Shown: in pieces, positions 43,325 to 51,978 of the stretch
How positions within the stretch are numbered: position 1 is the stretch's first letter
How the letters are laid out: every line of letters begins with the position of its first letter
Origin: VRUE01 sp963770315
Lineage (GTDB): Bacteria > Actinomycetota > Thermoleophilia > Solirubrobacterales > 70-9
Assembly: GCA_963770315.1 (NCBI GenBank)
Contig: CAVYPC010000002.1
Span: forward strand, 992,001-1,056,000
Direction: 5' to 3'
DNA: 64,000 bases
Notes under the pieces: model-generated
Told to the model about the DNA's origin: nothing
What the model saw: only the letters and a program-made list of their open reading frames with translations
Databases searched by the model: none
Made by a program: the position numbers and the translations under genes

Positions 43325-44124
43325 CCGCCCCCTTCGGGCGCCGCGCCTGCGAGGTGACGGAGAGCCGCGCCTCCGGCGACTACCGCGTCTTCTCCCTGCT
43401 CGATACCGAGGGTCCCGAGCCGGAGCCGGGACAGTTCTACATGCTCGCCACGGAGCGCCACTGGGAGGAGCGCGGACAGCGGCCGTTCCTTCCCCGCGCC
43501 TTCTCGGTCGCGGACACCGATCCAGTGGACGGCGGAGTGCGCCTCGACTTCCTGATCGAGGGCATCGGCCCGGGCACCGACCGGCTCTGCGGGCTGGAGC
43601 CCGGCGAGCGGGTCTGGGTCAACGGCCCACTCGGCAACAGCTTCTCCGCACCCCGCGAGCTTGCCCCTGGCGCGGCAGGGGCGATCCTGGTGGGCGGAGG
43701 CATCGGCATCGCTCCCCTTGCTCTGCTGCGACGCCGCTTCTCAGAGTGCAACGTCCCCGCGCGCGTGCTGCTCGGCTTCCGCGACCAGGCCCACTCGGGC
43801 GGCCTCGACGACCTCTTCCGCTGCTGCGAGGTCGCCCTGGCCAGCGACGACGGCCATATTGGCCATCACGGCTACGTAACCGACCTGCTCGTCGCGATGC
43901 TCGAAGGCGACGACGCGCAGAGCGCCGCCGTCTACGCCTGCGGCCCGCCGCAGATGCTCGACGCGGTGACGGCGCTCTGCGTTTCGCACGGTGTCGCCTG
44001 CGAGCTGGCGATGGAGTCGCCCATGGCCTGCGGCTACGGCGCCTGCTTCGGCTGCGCGGTGCCAAAAGCGGATGGCGGATACATGCGACTCTGCGTGGAC
44101 GGCCCGGTGGTTCGCGGTGCTTGA
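43321..44124 (+). CDS. pyrK: Dihydroorotate dehydrogenase electron-transfer subunit
   Basis: 267 residues. Ferredoxin-reductase-like protein passing electrons from PyrD to NAD via FAD and a 2Fe-2S cluster. FLPRAFSVADT is the FAD-binding RxFS motif, AILVGGGIGIAPLALL the NAD-binding loop, YACGPPQMLDAV the NAD site, and the cysteine cluster ACGYGACFGCAV...RLCVDG holds the iron-sulfur cluster. ATGA overlap with carB; 8-bp overlap with pyrD. Confidence 0.97.
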
Positions 44125-45013
44125 GTTCTGCGGGATCGAGTTCGCCCACCGGGTGATCAACGCATCTGGCACCTTCGACGCGATCGCCGCACGACGTGTC
44201 TACGGCGACGCCCTGCTGGAGGACTTTCCCTTCTCGGCGTTCGTGTCCAAGACGATCACCCTGGAGCCGCGAGCAGGGAACGAGCCGCAGCGGATCTGGG
44301 AGACGCCCGCCGGGATGATCAACTCGATCGGGCTGCCGAACAAGGGCTTGGACGGCTTCTTGGCTGAGGATCTGCCGCAGCTCGCGGAGCTGCCGGTGCC
44401 GCTGATCGTCTCCGTGATGGCCACCGGGCACGAGGACTTCCAGCGTATGGCCGGGGCGCTTGATGCCCGCGACGAGATTGCCGCGATCGAGCTCAACGTC
44501 TCCTGCCCCAACGTGCACTCGGGACTGATCGTCGGCGAGCAGCCGGAGGAGACGGTGGCCTTACTCGAAGCGCTGAGGTCGCTGACGGCGAAGCCACTGA
44601 TCGTCAAGCTGACTCCGAACGTGGCTGATCCCGCCGCCGTGGCTGTAGCGGCGGAGGAGGGAGGTGCCGATGCGGTCTCGCTGATCAACACGATGAAGGC
44701 GAGCGCGATCGACCCGTCGAGCGGGGAACCCGGGATCGGGGTGGGGAAGGGGGGGCTTTCGGGTCCGGCGATCCGGCCGATCGCCGTGGCGCAGGTTCGC
44801 GCCGTCTCTGCCGCGGTCTCGGTGCCGATCGTCGGCATGGGTGGCATCTGCAACGGCGAGGACGCGGTCGAGATGCTGGCCGCGGGAGCGACCCTGGTGG
44901 CTGTCGGAACCGAGAGCTTTCGCGACCCGCGCGCGGGAAGTCGCATTGCCATGGAGCTCTCCGAGCGATTGCAAGGGCGACCTAACCTCAACCTCGACTC
45001 GAGGTCTAGGTGA
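44117..45013 (+). CDS. pyrD: Dihydroorotate dehydrogenase, class 1B
   Basis: 298 residues from GTG 44117. FMN-dependent TIM barrel oxidising dihydroorotate to orotate. FVSKTITLEPRAGNEPQRIW, MINSIGLPNKGLDGF, IELNVSCPNVHSG (catalytic Cys), LIVKLTPNV and VPIVGMGGICNGEDAVEML match class 1B enzymes that pair with PyrK. The GTG lies inside the pyrK 3' end, so the two subunits are coupled. pyrE and pyrF are not in the window. Confidence 0.97.
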   Translation: MLEFCGIEFAHRVINASGTFDAIAARRVYGDALLEDFPFSAFVSKTITLEPRAGNEPQRIWETPAGMINSIGLPNKGLDGFLAEDLPQLAELPVPLIVSVMATGHEDFQRMAGALDARDEIAAIELNVSCPNVHSGLIVGEQPEETVALLEALRSLTAKPLIVKLTPNVADPAAVAVAAEEGGADAVSLINTMKASAIDPSSGEPGIGVGKGGLSGPAIRPIAVAQVRAVSAAVSVPIVGMGGICNGEDAVEMLAAGATLVAVGTESFRDPRAGSRIAMELSERLQGRPNLNLDSRSR

Positions 45014-45040
45014 ATTTGGCGGAAAACGCCCCGAATGCAC

Positions 45041-45068
45041 TTGCACCCCCGCGAGCCGCGGCTATACT
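45041..45068 (+). promoter_or_regulatory. Sigma-70-type promoter of mihF
   Basis: TTGCAC (45041-45046), 16-bp spacer, TATACT (45063-45068). The transcription start is expected at about 45075, four bases before ATG 45079: a nearly or fully leaderless mRNA. Confidence 0.68.
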
Positions 45069-45078
45069 CGCCGCCCAC

Positions 45079-45411
45079 ATGCCTGCCCCAGTCAAGACCT
45101 CAGCAGCGGCCCCCGAGAGGTCGCTGGACCAGCGCATGGACGCGCTCAAACGGGCAAACGACATCCGTACCGCCCGCGCCAAGCTGAAGAAGGACCTCAA
45201 GGCGGGCAAGGCGAGCATCCACGCGCTGCTCCTCGATCCGCCCGAGTACGTGATGACCGCCAAGGTCTTCGACATGCTGCTCGCGGTCCCCAAGTACGGC
45301 CGGGTGAAGACCAACCGGATCCTCAACCAGTGCCGCATCTCGCCCTCGAAGACCATCGGCGGCCTCTCCGAGCGCCAGCGCGCGGAGCTGGTTTCCCAAC
45401 TTCGCAGGTAG
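45079..45411 (+). CDS. mihF: Actinobacterial integration host factor (mIHF-type)
   Basis: 110 residues from ATG 45079. A longer frame begins with GTG 45010 overlapping the pyrD stop, but the promoter at 45041-45068 and the ~105-residue family length favour 45079. Conserved LDQRMDALKRANDIRTARAKLK and the helix-two-turn-helix-like VPKYGRVKTNRILNQCRISPSKTIGGLSERQR are mIHF hallmarks. It is a nucleoid-associated DNA-binding protein, usually next to gmk as here. Confidence 0.95.
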   Translation: MPAPVKTSAAAPERSLDQRMDALKRANDIRTARAKLKKDLKAGKASIHALLLDPPEYVMTAKVFDMLLAVPKYGRVKTNRILNQCRISPSKTIGGLSERQRAELVSQLRR

Positions 45412-45449
45412 CGAAGCCGACCGCCGCGGCGGTCAGTATCTCCGGCCGC

Positions 45450-46046
45450 ATGGCCAACAAGGTCTTCGTCATCACCGGGCCCAGCGGGGTCGGCAAGGGA
45501 ACGCTGATCGCCGATTTGCTCGGGCGCGTTCCCGATCTGGAGCTCTCGGTATCTGCAACCACCCGGGAGCCGCGCGAGGGGGAGCTCGACGGTCGCGACT
45601 ACCATTTCCTTGCCCCGGAGGAGTTCGATCGGCGGATCGAGCGCGAAGACTTCCTCGAGTTCGCCACCTACAGCGGCAACCGCTACGGCACTCTGCGCTC
45701 CGAGGTGCGCAAGCGGCTCGACGCCGGGCACTCGGTGGTGCTCGAGATCGAGGTGCAGGGGGCGCGCCAGGTGCGCGCCGCGATGCGCGAGTCGATCCAG
45801 GTCTTCATCGCGCCACCCGATCCAGGCGTGCTGCGCCAGCGGCTGGAGTCCCGCGGCACCGACTCCGCCGCCGCGATCGACGCTCGGCTGGAGGTCGCCG
45901 AGCAGGAGCTGGCCGCCCAGGACGAGTTCGCCTACCGAGTCGTCAACTCCGATCTGGGCCAAGCCGCGACCGATCTGGAGGGGATCGTGCGCGCCGAGCT
46001 CGGCTTACCTCTAGACTCCCCAGCCGATGATCAAACCACGCGTTGA
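45450..46046 (+). CDS. gmk: Guanylate kinase
   Basis: 198 residues from ATG 45450. Phosphorylates GMP to GDP. P-loop GPSGVGKGT (10-18), GMP-binding SVSATTREPREGELDGRDYHF and the lid YSGNRYGTLRSEV are intact; EIEVQGARQVR is the conserved core. CAGTAT ends 10 bp before the ATG and there is no Shine-Dalgarno sequence. The gene overlaps rpoZ by 20 bp. Confidence 0.98.
   Translation: MANKVFVITGPSGVGKGTLIADLLGRVPDLELSVSATTREPREGELDGRDYHFLAPEEFDRRIEREDFLEFATYSGNRYGTLRSEVRKRLDAGHSVVLEIEVQGARQVRAAMRESIQVFIAPPDPGVLRQRLESRGTDSAAAIDARLEVAEQELAAQDEFAYRVVNSDLGQAATDLEGIVRAELGLPLDSPADDQTTR
46012..46017 (+). promoter_or_regulatory. Candidate internal -10 box for rpoZ
   Basis: TAGACT lies 9 bp before the rpoZ ATG, inside the gmk coding region. 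It could give a separate leaderless rpoZ transcript. Confidence 0.35.
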
Positions 46047-46260
46047 CAAACTCCTCGTACACGCCGATTCGCACTACGCCGCAGTCGTCGTCGCGGCGAA
46101 GCGAGCGCGTCAGATAAACAGCTACTTCCACAACCTCGGCGAGGGTGGCTTCGGCGAGTACCCGCCGCCGATGGTCGAGACCCGCGGCGATCGCAACTAC
46201 CTCTCGATGGCGCTGGAGGAGCTTGCCGAGGGCAAGCTCAAATACGAGTACCGCGCCTAG
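46027..46260 (+). CDS. rpoZ: RNA polymerase omega subunit
   Basis: 77 residues. Small subunit that helps beta-prime fold and assemble. HYAAVVVAAKRARQINSYFHNLG matches the omega helix motif (AKRARQIN), and KYEYRA ends the protein in the usual way. Located between gmk and coaBC as in most actinobacteria; starts within the gmk 3' end. Confidence 0.95.
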   Translation: MIKPRVDKLLVHADSHYAAVVVAAKRARQINSYFHNLGEGGFGEYPPPMVETRGDRNYLSMALEELAEGKLKYEYRA

Positions 46261-46287
46261 CGCACCGCTACCTCAAAAGGGGGAGAG

Positions 46288-47601
46288 ATGGCAAGGATCC
46301 TGCTCGGTGTGAGTGGCGGGATCGCCGCCTATAAGTCGTTGGAGCTTGCCCGCCTCGCGACCGTCGCCGGTCACGGGGTACGGGTGACGATGACCGAGGC
46401 CGCCCGGCGCTTCGTCGGCACGGCTTCCTTTGAGGGCATCGTCGGCGCGCCGGTGCTGAGCTCGGAGTTCGAGCGCGACCCGCTGGGCGGGGCCTTCCCC
46501 GGCGATCCCCGGCCCGAGCACGACCCGATCGGACACCTCGCGGTCGTCGCCAACTGCGACGCCTACCTGGTCGCGCCCGCCTCCGCCAACACGATCGCCA
46601 AGCTGGCCGCGGGGATGGCCGACTCGATGCTCACCACCTCCTTTCTCGCCTGCGCCTCGCCGCGCCTGGTCGCGCCGGCGATGAACGACCGCATGTACGC
46701 CGACGCGGCGACCCAGGCGAACCTGGCGACGCTGCGCGAGCGCGGCGTCGAGACGATCGAGCCGGGTGAGGGCCGGCTCGCCTCGCGCGGCGAGTTCGGC
46801 CGGGGCCGGCTGCCCGACCCCGCCGAGCTGCTGGCACGGCTGGAAGCCGTCCTGCCCGCCGGCGAGCGCCCTTGGGACGGCCTGCGCGTGCTGGTCACCG
46901 CGGGCGGCACGCGCGAGCCGATCGACCCGGTGCGCTTCCTCGGCAACCGCTCCAGCGGCCGCATGGGCCTGGCGCTCGCCGCTGCCGCCGCGCGCCGCGG
47001 GGCGGACGTGACCCTGATCGCCGCCAACGTAGCCTTGCCCGAGCCCGCCGGCGTCCGCCGCGTCGACGTGGAGACGGCGGCCGAGTTGGCAGAGGCCTCA
47101 CAAGCCGAGTTCCCCAGGGCCCATCTCCTCCTGATGGCCGCGGCCCCGGCCGACTTCAAGGCGAGCGACCTGGCAGCAGACAAGCTGAAGCGAGAGGGGA
47201 GCCTCGAGCTCCACCTGGAGCCAACCGAGGACATCCTCGCCGACCTCGCCGCCTCCCGCGCCGCGGGGCAGACGATCGTCGGCTTCGCCGCAGAGCACGG
47301 CAACGACGTCGCCCGCGCCCGCCAGAAGCTGCAACGCAAGGGCGCGGACCTGATTGTCCTAAACGACGTGTCCAACCCCGAAATCGGCTTCGAGAGCAGC
47401 GAAAACGCCGCAACCCTGATCAGCTCCACGGACGAGACCGCTCTCCCGCAAGCTCCCAAGGACGTAATAGCCGAGCAGATTCTGGACCGTGTGGACTCAC
47501 TGCGCCAGGAGGGGGAGCCCCCTCAACTGGCGGATACTCAGAGCGGCCCGCAGGGCCGCGAGTCAGGGGAGGGGGCTCCCCCTCCTGGCGCAGCAGCCTG
47601 A
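46288..47601 (+). CDS. coaBC: Bifunctional CoaBC: phosphopantothenoylcysteine decarboxylase/synthetase
   Basis: 437 residues. CoaC flavodomain (1-~180): LGVSGGIAAYKS, ASANTIAKLAAGMADSML (FMN/decarboxylase), APAMNDRMY. CoaB domain (~190-400): VLVTAGGTREPIDPVRFLGNRSSGRMG and APADFKA. Two steps of coenzyme A synthesis. GGGGGAG precedes the ATG. Family members end near ILDRV; the last ~34 residues here are encoded by an inverted-repeat element (47500-47593) and are Gly/Pro-rich. Confidence 0.96.
   Translation: MARILLGVSGGIAAYKSLELARLATVAGHGVRVTMTEAARRFVGTASFEGIVGAPVLSSEFERDPLGGAFPGDPRPEHDPIGHLAVVANCDAYLVAPASANTIAKLAAGMADSMLTTSFLACASPRLVAPAMNDRMYADAATQANLATLRERGVETIEPGEGRLASRGEFGRGRLPDPAELLARLEAVLPAGERPWDGLRVLVTAGGTREPIDPVRFLGNRSSGRMGLALAAAAARRGADVTLIAANVALPEPAGVRRVDVETAAELAEASQAEFPRAHLLLMAAAPADFKASDLAADKLKREGSLELHLEPTEDILADLAASRAAGQTIVGFAAEHGNDVARARQKLQRKGADLIVLNDVSNPEIGFESSENAATLISSTDETALPQAPKDVIAEQILDRVDSLRQEGEPPQLADTQSGPQGRESGEGAPPPGAAA
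47500..47593. repeat. Nested palindromic element D at the coaBC 3' end
   Basis: Perfect 25-bp inverted arms (47500-47524 and 47569-47593) enclose a 7-bp hairpin gcggccc-gca-gggccgc (47543-47559), which resembles the first hairpin of A2. The element is read through in frame by coaBC. No T-tract follows directly, but an independent terminator lies 54 bp downstream. Confidence 0.83.
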
Positions 47602-47606
47602 CGGGC

Positions 47607-47612
47607 TATACT
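47607..47612 (+). promoter_or_regulatory. Candidate -10 box of the rimP-nusA-infB operon
   Basis: TATACT; transcription would start near 47619 and meet the hairpin at 47647. No clear -35. Confidence 0.45.
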
Positions 47613-47646
47613 GACCCCAAGCTTTTCTGTCCCTAGAAGTATCGAG

Positions 47647-47672
47647 AAGTGGGCCTGGCCCACTTTTTTTTC
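47647..47672 (+). terminator. Intrinsic terminator in front of rimP
   Basis: aagtgggcc-t-ggcccactt is a 9-bp inverted repeat (47647-47665) running into nine T residues. It can end the coaBC transcript or, because a TATACT lies upstream, act as a leader attenuator for the rimP operon. Confidence 0.85.
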
Positions 47673-47695
47673 GTCCCGAACCAGGCAAACCAGGC

Positions 47696-47956
47696 ATGGC
47701 AGACCTCAAAGACAGCATTCAACAGCAGCTTGCCGAGCTCGACTCCGAGCTCGGCTTGGTCGCGCTCGAGCAGCCGGGAACCGAATCGCTGCGCCTCTTC
47801 ATAGACCACCCGGCCGGCGTCGACCTGGCGCTCTGCGAACGAGTGACCAAGCATCTCGGCCAGCTTCGCGCCGAGTACGCGCTCGAGGTCTCCTCGCCGG
47901 GGCCGAAGTACCGCCGCACCGAACCAGTTTCCGAGACGACCGAGGAGCAGCCGTGA
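47696..47956 (+). CDS. rimP: Short RimP-like ribosome maturation factor
   Basis: 86 residues, about half the usual RimP length. It keeps the N-terminal domain: SLRLFIDHPAGVDLALCERVTKHL and EYALEVSSPG are the family signatures. After that it stops in a polar tail, so the C-terminal SH3-like domain is missing. RimP assists 30S assembly. The position before nusA supports the assignment. Its stop overlaps the nusA GTG (GTGA). Confidence 0.82.
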   Translation: MADLKDSIQQQLAELDSELGLVALEQPGTESLRLFIDHPAGVDLALCERVTKHLGQLRAEYALEVSSPGPKYRRTEPVSETTEEQP

Positions 47957-49446
47957 GCAAAGAGATCGTCGAAGCAATCAAGGCGCTCGAGCAGGAGAAG
48001 GGGATCTCCGCCGACAAGCTGATGGACGCCCTCGCCGATGCTCTGCTGTCGGCCTACAAGAAGACGCCCGGAGCGGCGAAGTACGCCCGCGTCGACCTCG
48101 ACCACGAGACCGGCGACTTCCGCGTCTTCGAACTGATCCTGCCGGCGGAGCTGGAGGAGAAGCTGCTGGCCGAGGCGGCCGAGGCCCAGGAGGAGGAAGA
48201 GCGGGAGATCGACCCCGAAACGGGCGAGCTGAAAGAGCCCGAGGAGCCCGAGCTGGACCCGGAGATGATCGCTCCCTACGAGGATCAGATCGAGACCCGC
48301 GACGTCACCCCCGAAGACTTCGGTCGGATTGCCGCCCAGACCGCCAAGCAGGTGATCCTGCAGCGGATCCGCGAGGCCGAACGGATGATGATGTTCGAGG
48401 AGTACCAGGACCGGGTCGGCGAGCTGATCACCGGGATCATCCAACAGTCCGACAAGCGCTACACGCTGGTCCAGCTGCGCGAGCGGGTCGAGGCTCTGCT
48501 GCCCAAGTCCGAGCAGGTCTACAACGAGCGCTACGACCACGGGATGCGGGTCAAGGCCGTGATCACCGACGTCTCCGACTCGACCAAGGGGCCGGCGATC
48601 GTCGTCTCCCGGCGCAGCCCGGAGCTGATCAAGAGCCTCTTCGAACTCGAGGTGCCCGAGATCGCCGACAAGCTGGTCGAGATCGTCGGCGTCGCCCGCG
48701 AGCCCGGCTATCGCTCGAAGATCGCGGTCGTCTCCCACACCGACGGCGTCGACCCGGTCGGCGCCTGCGTCGGGCCGCGGGGCTCGCGGGTGAGGATGGT
48801 CGTCTCCGAGCTGCGCGGCGAGAAGATTGACATCATCCCCCACAACGACGAGCCAGCCCGCTTCGTCGCCAAGGCGCTCTCCCCGGCGCGGGTGCGAGAG
48901 GTGATCGTCGACGACGAGGAGCGCCAGGCCACGGTGATCGTCCCCGACGACCAGCTCTCGCTGGCGATCGGCCGCGACGGGCAGAACGCCCGCCTCGCCG
49001 CCCGCCTGACCGGCTGGCGGGTGGACATCAAGTCCGAGACCGAGTTCGCCCAGGACGACGAGGAGGTCGAGTACGCGGGCGAGGAGCAGTCCGATGGGCA
49101 CTGCCTCGCGGTGCTCTCCAACGGCCGCCGCTGCCCCAATGCGGCGATCGGCGATTCCTCCTACTGCGGCCTGCCCACGCACCAGGCCCTGAGCCGCTTC
49201 GAGACGAACCAGATCGCCGTCCTGGCGCCGCTCGCCGAAGCCGAAGTCGCGATCCTCGCCGACGCCGCCGCCGACGAAGGCCAGGTGGCCGAGATCGTGG
49301 CGAAGGCCGAGGCCGAGTTCGTCGAGCCGGTCGAGGAGCCGGCGGTCGAGCCTGTCGAGGAGCCGGAGGAAGAGACGGTTGCCGAAGTCGACGGCGAAGA
49401 GCCAGAGGAGCAGCAGCCAGTTGCCGAGGAGGCTGAGCAGGCCTAG
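47953..49446 (+). CDS. nusA: Transcription termination/antitermination factor NusA with C-terminal zinc-knuckle-like motif
   Basis: 497 residues from GTG 47953. N-terminal polymerase-binding domain (with an acidic insert at about 70-110), S1 (about 150-215), and KH1/KH2 (about 225-370; VGACVGPRGSRVRMVV and LSLAIGRDGQNARLAARLTGW). Beyond these is an unusual C384-x9-C394-x10-C405-x4-H410 segment (GHCLAVLSNGRRCPNAAIG...SYCGLPTH), then a Glu-rich tail. It binds elongating RNA polymerase. One-base overlap with infB. Confidence 0.96.
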   Translation: MSKEIVEAIKALEQEKGISADKLMDALADALLSAYKKTPGAAKYARVDLDHETGDFRVFELILPAELEEKLLAEAAEAQEEEEREIDPETGELKEPEEPELDPEMIAPYEDQIETRDVTPEDFGRIAAQTAKQVILQRIREAERMMMFEEYQDRVGELITGIIQQSDKRYTLVQLRERVEALLPKSEQVYNERYDHGMRVKAVITDVSDSTKGPAIVVSRRSPELIKSLFELEVPEIADKLVEIVGVAREPGYRSKIAVVSHTDGVDPVGACVGPRGSRVRMVVSELRGEKIDIIPHNDEPARFVAKALSPARVREVIVDDEERQATVIVPDDQLSLAIGRDGQNARLAARLTGWRVDIKSETEFAQDDEEVEYAGEEQSDGHCLAVLSNGRRCPNAAIGDSSYCGLPTHQALSRFETNQIAVLAPLAEAEVAILADAAADEGQVAEIVAKAEAEFVEPVEEPAVEPVEEPEEETVAEVDGEEPEEQQPVAEEAEQA

Positions 49447-51635
49447 TGGCTAAGAAGCGGGTCCACGAGATTGCGAAAGCTCAAGGGTTGAGCAGCAAGG
49501 AGCTGCTCGCCGCGCTGAAGAAAGCCGGGGTCGAGGCCAAAGCCGCCGCTTCGAGCGTCGAGGAGGCGGACGCGCTGAAGGCCCTCTCCGGCAACGGCGC
49601 GGCGGCGACCCAGGCCCAACCGAAAGCCGCGGCCAAGCCCGCTGCGCCGTCTCCGGCGGCAAAACCCGCCCCCGAGCCCGCCGCCAAACCGGCGCCGGCG
49701 GCGAAAAAACCCGCCGGATCGGCGAAAAAACGTCGCGTGGTGATCGATTCGCAGGCCGCCCGCCGCGATCAGATGGGCGGTCCCCCGCCGCAGCGGCCGC
49801 CGCGCCGACGGGGCGGCAGGCGGCGCCGGCCACTGCTCGAGGAGCCGCCGGTCAGAACCGAGGAGCCGGCCGAGCCGGAGGCCACCAAGGTCAACTCCGG
49901 CGCCACCGTGCGCGAGGTCGCCGAGCTGCTCGGTCTCGGCAGCGCCGAGGTGATCAAGAAGCTGATGACGATGGGGGAGATGGCGACGCTCACCCAGACC
50001 CTCACCGACGAGTCGATCAAGGCGATCGCCGACGAGTACGACCGCAAGATCGAGATCGTCACCGCCGCCGAGGAGGAGCCCGAGGCCCCCGAGTTCGAGG
50101 ATTCCGAGGAGAGCCTCGTCGACCGGCCGCCGGTGGTCACGATCATGGGCCATGTCGACCACGGCAAGACCTCGCTGCTCGACGCGATCCGCGAGACCGA
50201 GGTCGCCGCCGGCGAGGCGGGCGGGATCACCCAGCACATCGGCGCCTACCAGGTCCACCATGACGAGAAGACGATCACCTTCCTCGACACCCCGGGCCAC
50301 GCCGCCTTCACCGCGATGCGCGCCCGTGGCGCCAAGGTGACCGACATCGCTGTCGTCGTCGTCGCCGCCGACGACGGCGTCATGCCGCAGACCAAAGAGG
50401 CGATCGACCACGCCCGCGCCGCCGACGTGCCGATCCTGATCGCCGTCAACAAGATCGACAAAGAGGGGGCCCAGCCCGACCGGGTCCGCAACGAGCTCGC
50501 CGCCGATGGGCTTACCCCCGAGGACTGGGGGGGCGAGACCGTCTACTGCGACGTCTCCGCCAAGACCCACGAGGGCCTCGACAGCCTGCTCGACATGATC
50601 CTGCTCGTCTCCGACCTCGAGGAGCTGGGCGCCAACCCGGACGCCCCCGCCTCGGGAACGGTGGTCGAGTCCCAGCTCGATCCCGGCCGCGGTCCCGTCG
50701 TCACGATCTTGGTCCAGCGCGGCACCCTCGCGGTGGGCGACGCGCTGGTGGCCGGCCCGCAGTGGGGGCGGGTGCGCGCGATGCACGATTTCACCGGCGA
50801 TCGGGTGCAGGAGGCCGGGCCCGGGATGCCGGTCGAGGTGCTCGGCTTCGACGGCGTCTGCGAGGCGGGAGAGCACGTGCGCGTGGTCGAGAACGACCGC
50901 CGTGCCCGCCAGCTGGCCCAGGAGCGCGGCAACCGGCTGAAGACCGAGGCCCTGGCGCGTCGCCAGGCGCGCAAGGTCAGCCTCGAGGAGGTCTTCTCCC
51001 GTGCCCAGGCGGGCGACATCAAGGAGCTCAACATCGTCCTCAAGGCCGACGTTGCCGGCTCGCTGGAGGCTCTCCAGGACGAGATCGCCAAAGTCCCCCA
51101 GGAGCAGGTCGGGATCAACATCATCCACTCGCAGACGGGTGGCATCAACGAGTCCGACGTGATGCTGGCCTCGGCCTCCGAAGCGATCGTGATCGGCTTC
51201 AACGTGCGTCCGCTGGCCGATGCCCGCAAGGCAGCCGAGCGCGAGGGCGTCGACGTCCGCACCTACTCGGTCATCTACAAAATCACCGAGGATCTGCGCA
51301 ACGCGATGGAGGGCATGCTCGAGGCGGTCGAGGTCGAGGAGGTGCTCGGCGAGGCTGAGGTCAAACAGACCTTCAAGGCGTCCAAAGTGGGCCGGATCGC
51401 CGGCTGTATCGTCAGCGAGGGCAAGGTCGCCCGCGACGCGAACGTCCGCCTGATTCGCGAGGGCACCGTGATCTGGGACGGCAAACTTGGCTCCCTGCGC
51501 CGCTTCAAAGACAACGTGCAGGAGGTCGAGGAGGGCCAGGAGTGCGGCGTCGTGCTCGAGGGCTACGCTGACGTCAAGGAGGACGACGTGCTCGAGTTCT
51601 ACAAGACCAAGCAGGTCGAGCAGACGCTGGACTAG
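49446..51635 (+). CDS. infB: Translation initiation factor IF-2
   Basis: 729 residues. GTPase that places initiator tRNA on the ribosome. The N-terminus has the IF2 N-domain (RVHEIAKAQGLSSKELLAAL), a Pro/Ala/Lys-rich linker and a basic RRGGRRRR stretch. G motifs: GHVDHGKTS (about 235-243), DTPGHAAF, NKIDKEG. Domains II, III and IV follow, ending with the fMet-tRNA-binding region. GTG start shares a base with the nusA stop (TAGTG). Confidence 0.98.
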   Translation: MAKKRVHEIAKAQGLSSKELLAALKKAGVEAKAAASSVEEADALKALSGNGAAATQAQPKAAAKPAAPSPAAKPAPEPAAKPAPAAKKPAGSAKKRRVVIDSQAARRDQMGGPPPQRPPRRRGGRRRRPLLEEPPVRTEEPAEPEATKVNSGATVREVAELLGLGSAEVIKKLMTMGEMATLTQTLTDESIKAIADEYDRKIEIVTAAEEEPEAPEFEDSEESLVDRPPVVTIMGHVDHGKTSLLDAIRETEVAAGEAGGITQHIGAYQVHHDEKTITFLDTPGHAAFTAMRARGAKVTDIAVVVVAADDGVMPQTKEAIDHARAADVPILIAVNKIDKEGAQPDRVRNELAADGLTPEDWGGETVYCDVSAKTHEGLDSLLDMILLVSDLEELGANPDAPASGTVVESQLDPGRGPVVTILVQRGTLAVGDALVAGPQWGRVRAMHDFTGDRVQEAGPGMPVEVLGFDGVCEAGEHVRVVENDRRARQLAQERGNRLKTEALARRQARKVSLEEVFSRAQAGDIKELNIVLKADVAGSLEALQDEIAKVPQEQVGINIIHSQTGGINESDVMLASASEAIVIGFNVRPLADARKAAEREGVDVRTYSVIYKITEDLRNAMEGMLEAVEVEEVLGEAEVKQTFKASKVGRIAGCIVSEGKVARDANVRLIREGTVIWDGKLGSLRRFKDNVQEVEEGQECGVVLEGYADVKEDDVLEFYKTKQVEQTLD

Positions 51636-51636
51636 G

Positions 51637-51978
51637 ATGGCCACGCCTCGCATGCGCCGTATCAACGAGGTGCTTCGCGAGGTGATCGGCGCAGCGATCA
51701 CCACCGAACTGAGCGACCCTCGGATCGGCTTCGTCACCGTGACTTCGGTCGAGACCAGCCCAGACCTCCGCAGCGCCAAGGTGCACGTCAGCGTGCTGGG
51801 CGAGGAGTCCGCACGCGAGGAGGCGCTCGCCGGGTTGCGCTCCTCCCACGGGGTCCTGCAGTCGAAGATCGCCGCCGAGACCCGGATGAAGCGAACCCCC
51901 ACCCTGACCTTCCAATACGACCCAACCGTCGAGCAGGGGATGAGGATCTCCCAGCTGCTCGAAGAAGAGGATCGATGA
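51637..51978 (+). CDS. rbfA: Ribosome-binding factor A
   Basis: 113 residues from ATG 51637, one base after the infB stop. Single KH-like domain binding helix 1 of 16S rRNA during 30S maturation. RINEVLREVIGAAITTELSDPRIGFVTVT is the diagnostic start, followed by AKVHVSVLG and RTPTLTFQYDPTVEQG. ATGA overlap with nrnA. Confidence 0.97.
   Translation: MATPRMRRINEVLREVIGAAITTELSDPRIGFVTVTSVETSPDLRSAKVHVSVLGEESAREEALAGLRSSHGVLQSKIAAETRMKRTPTLTFQYDPTVEQGMRISQLLEEEDR

Noticed and set aside
45010..45078. Longer mIHF start at GTG 45010
   Set aside because: Adds 23 residues not typical of the family and would lie upstream of the predicted transcription start at about 45075.
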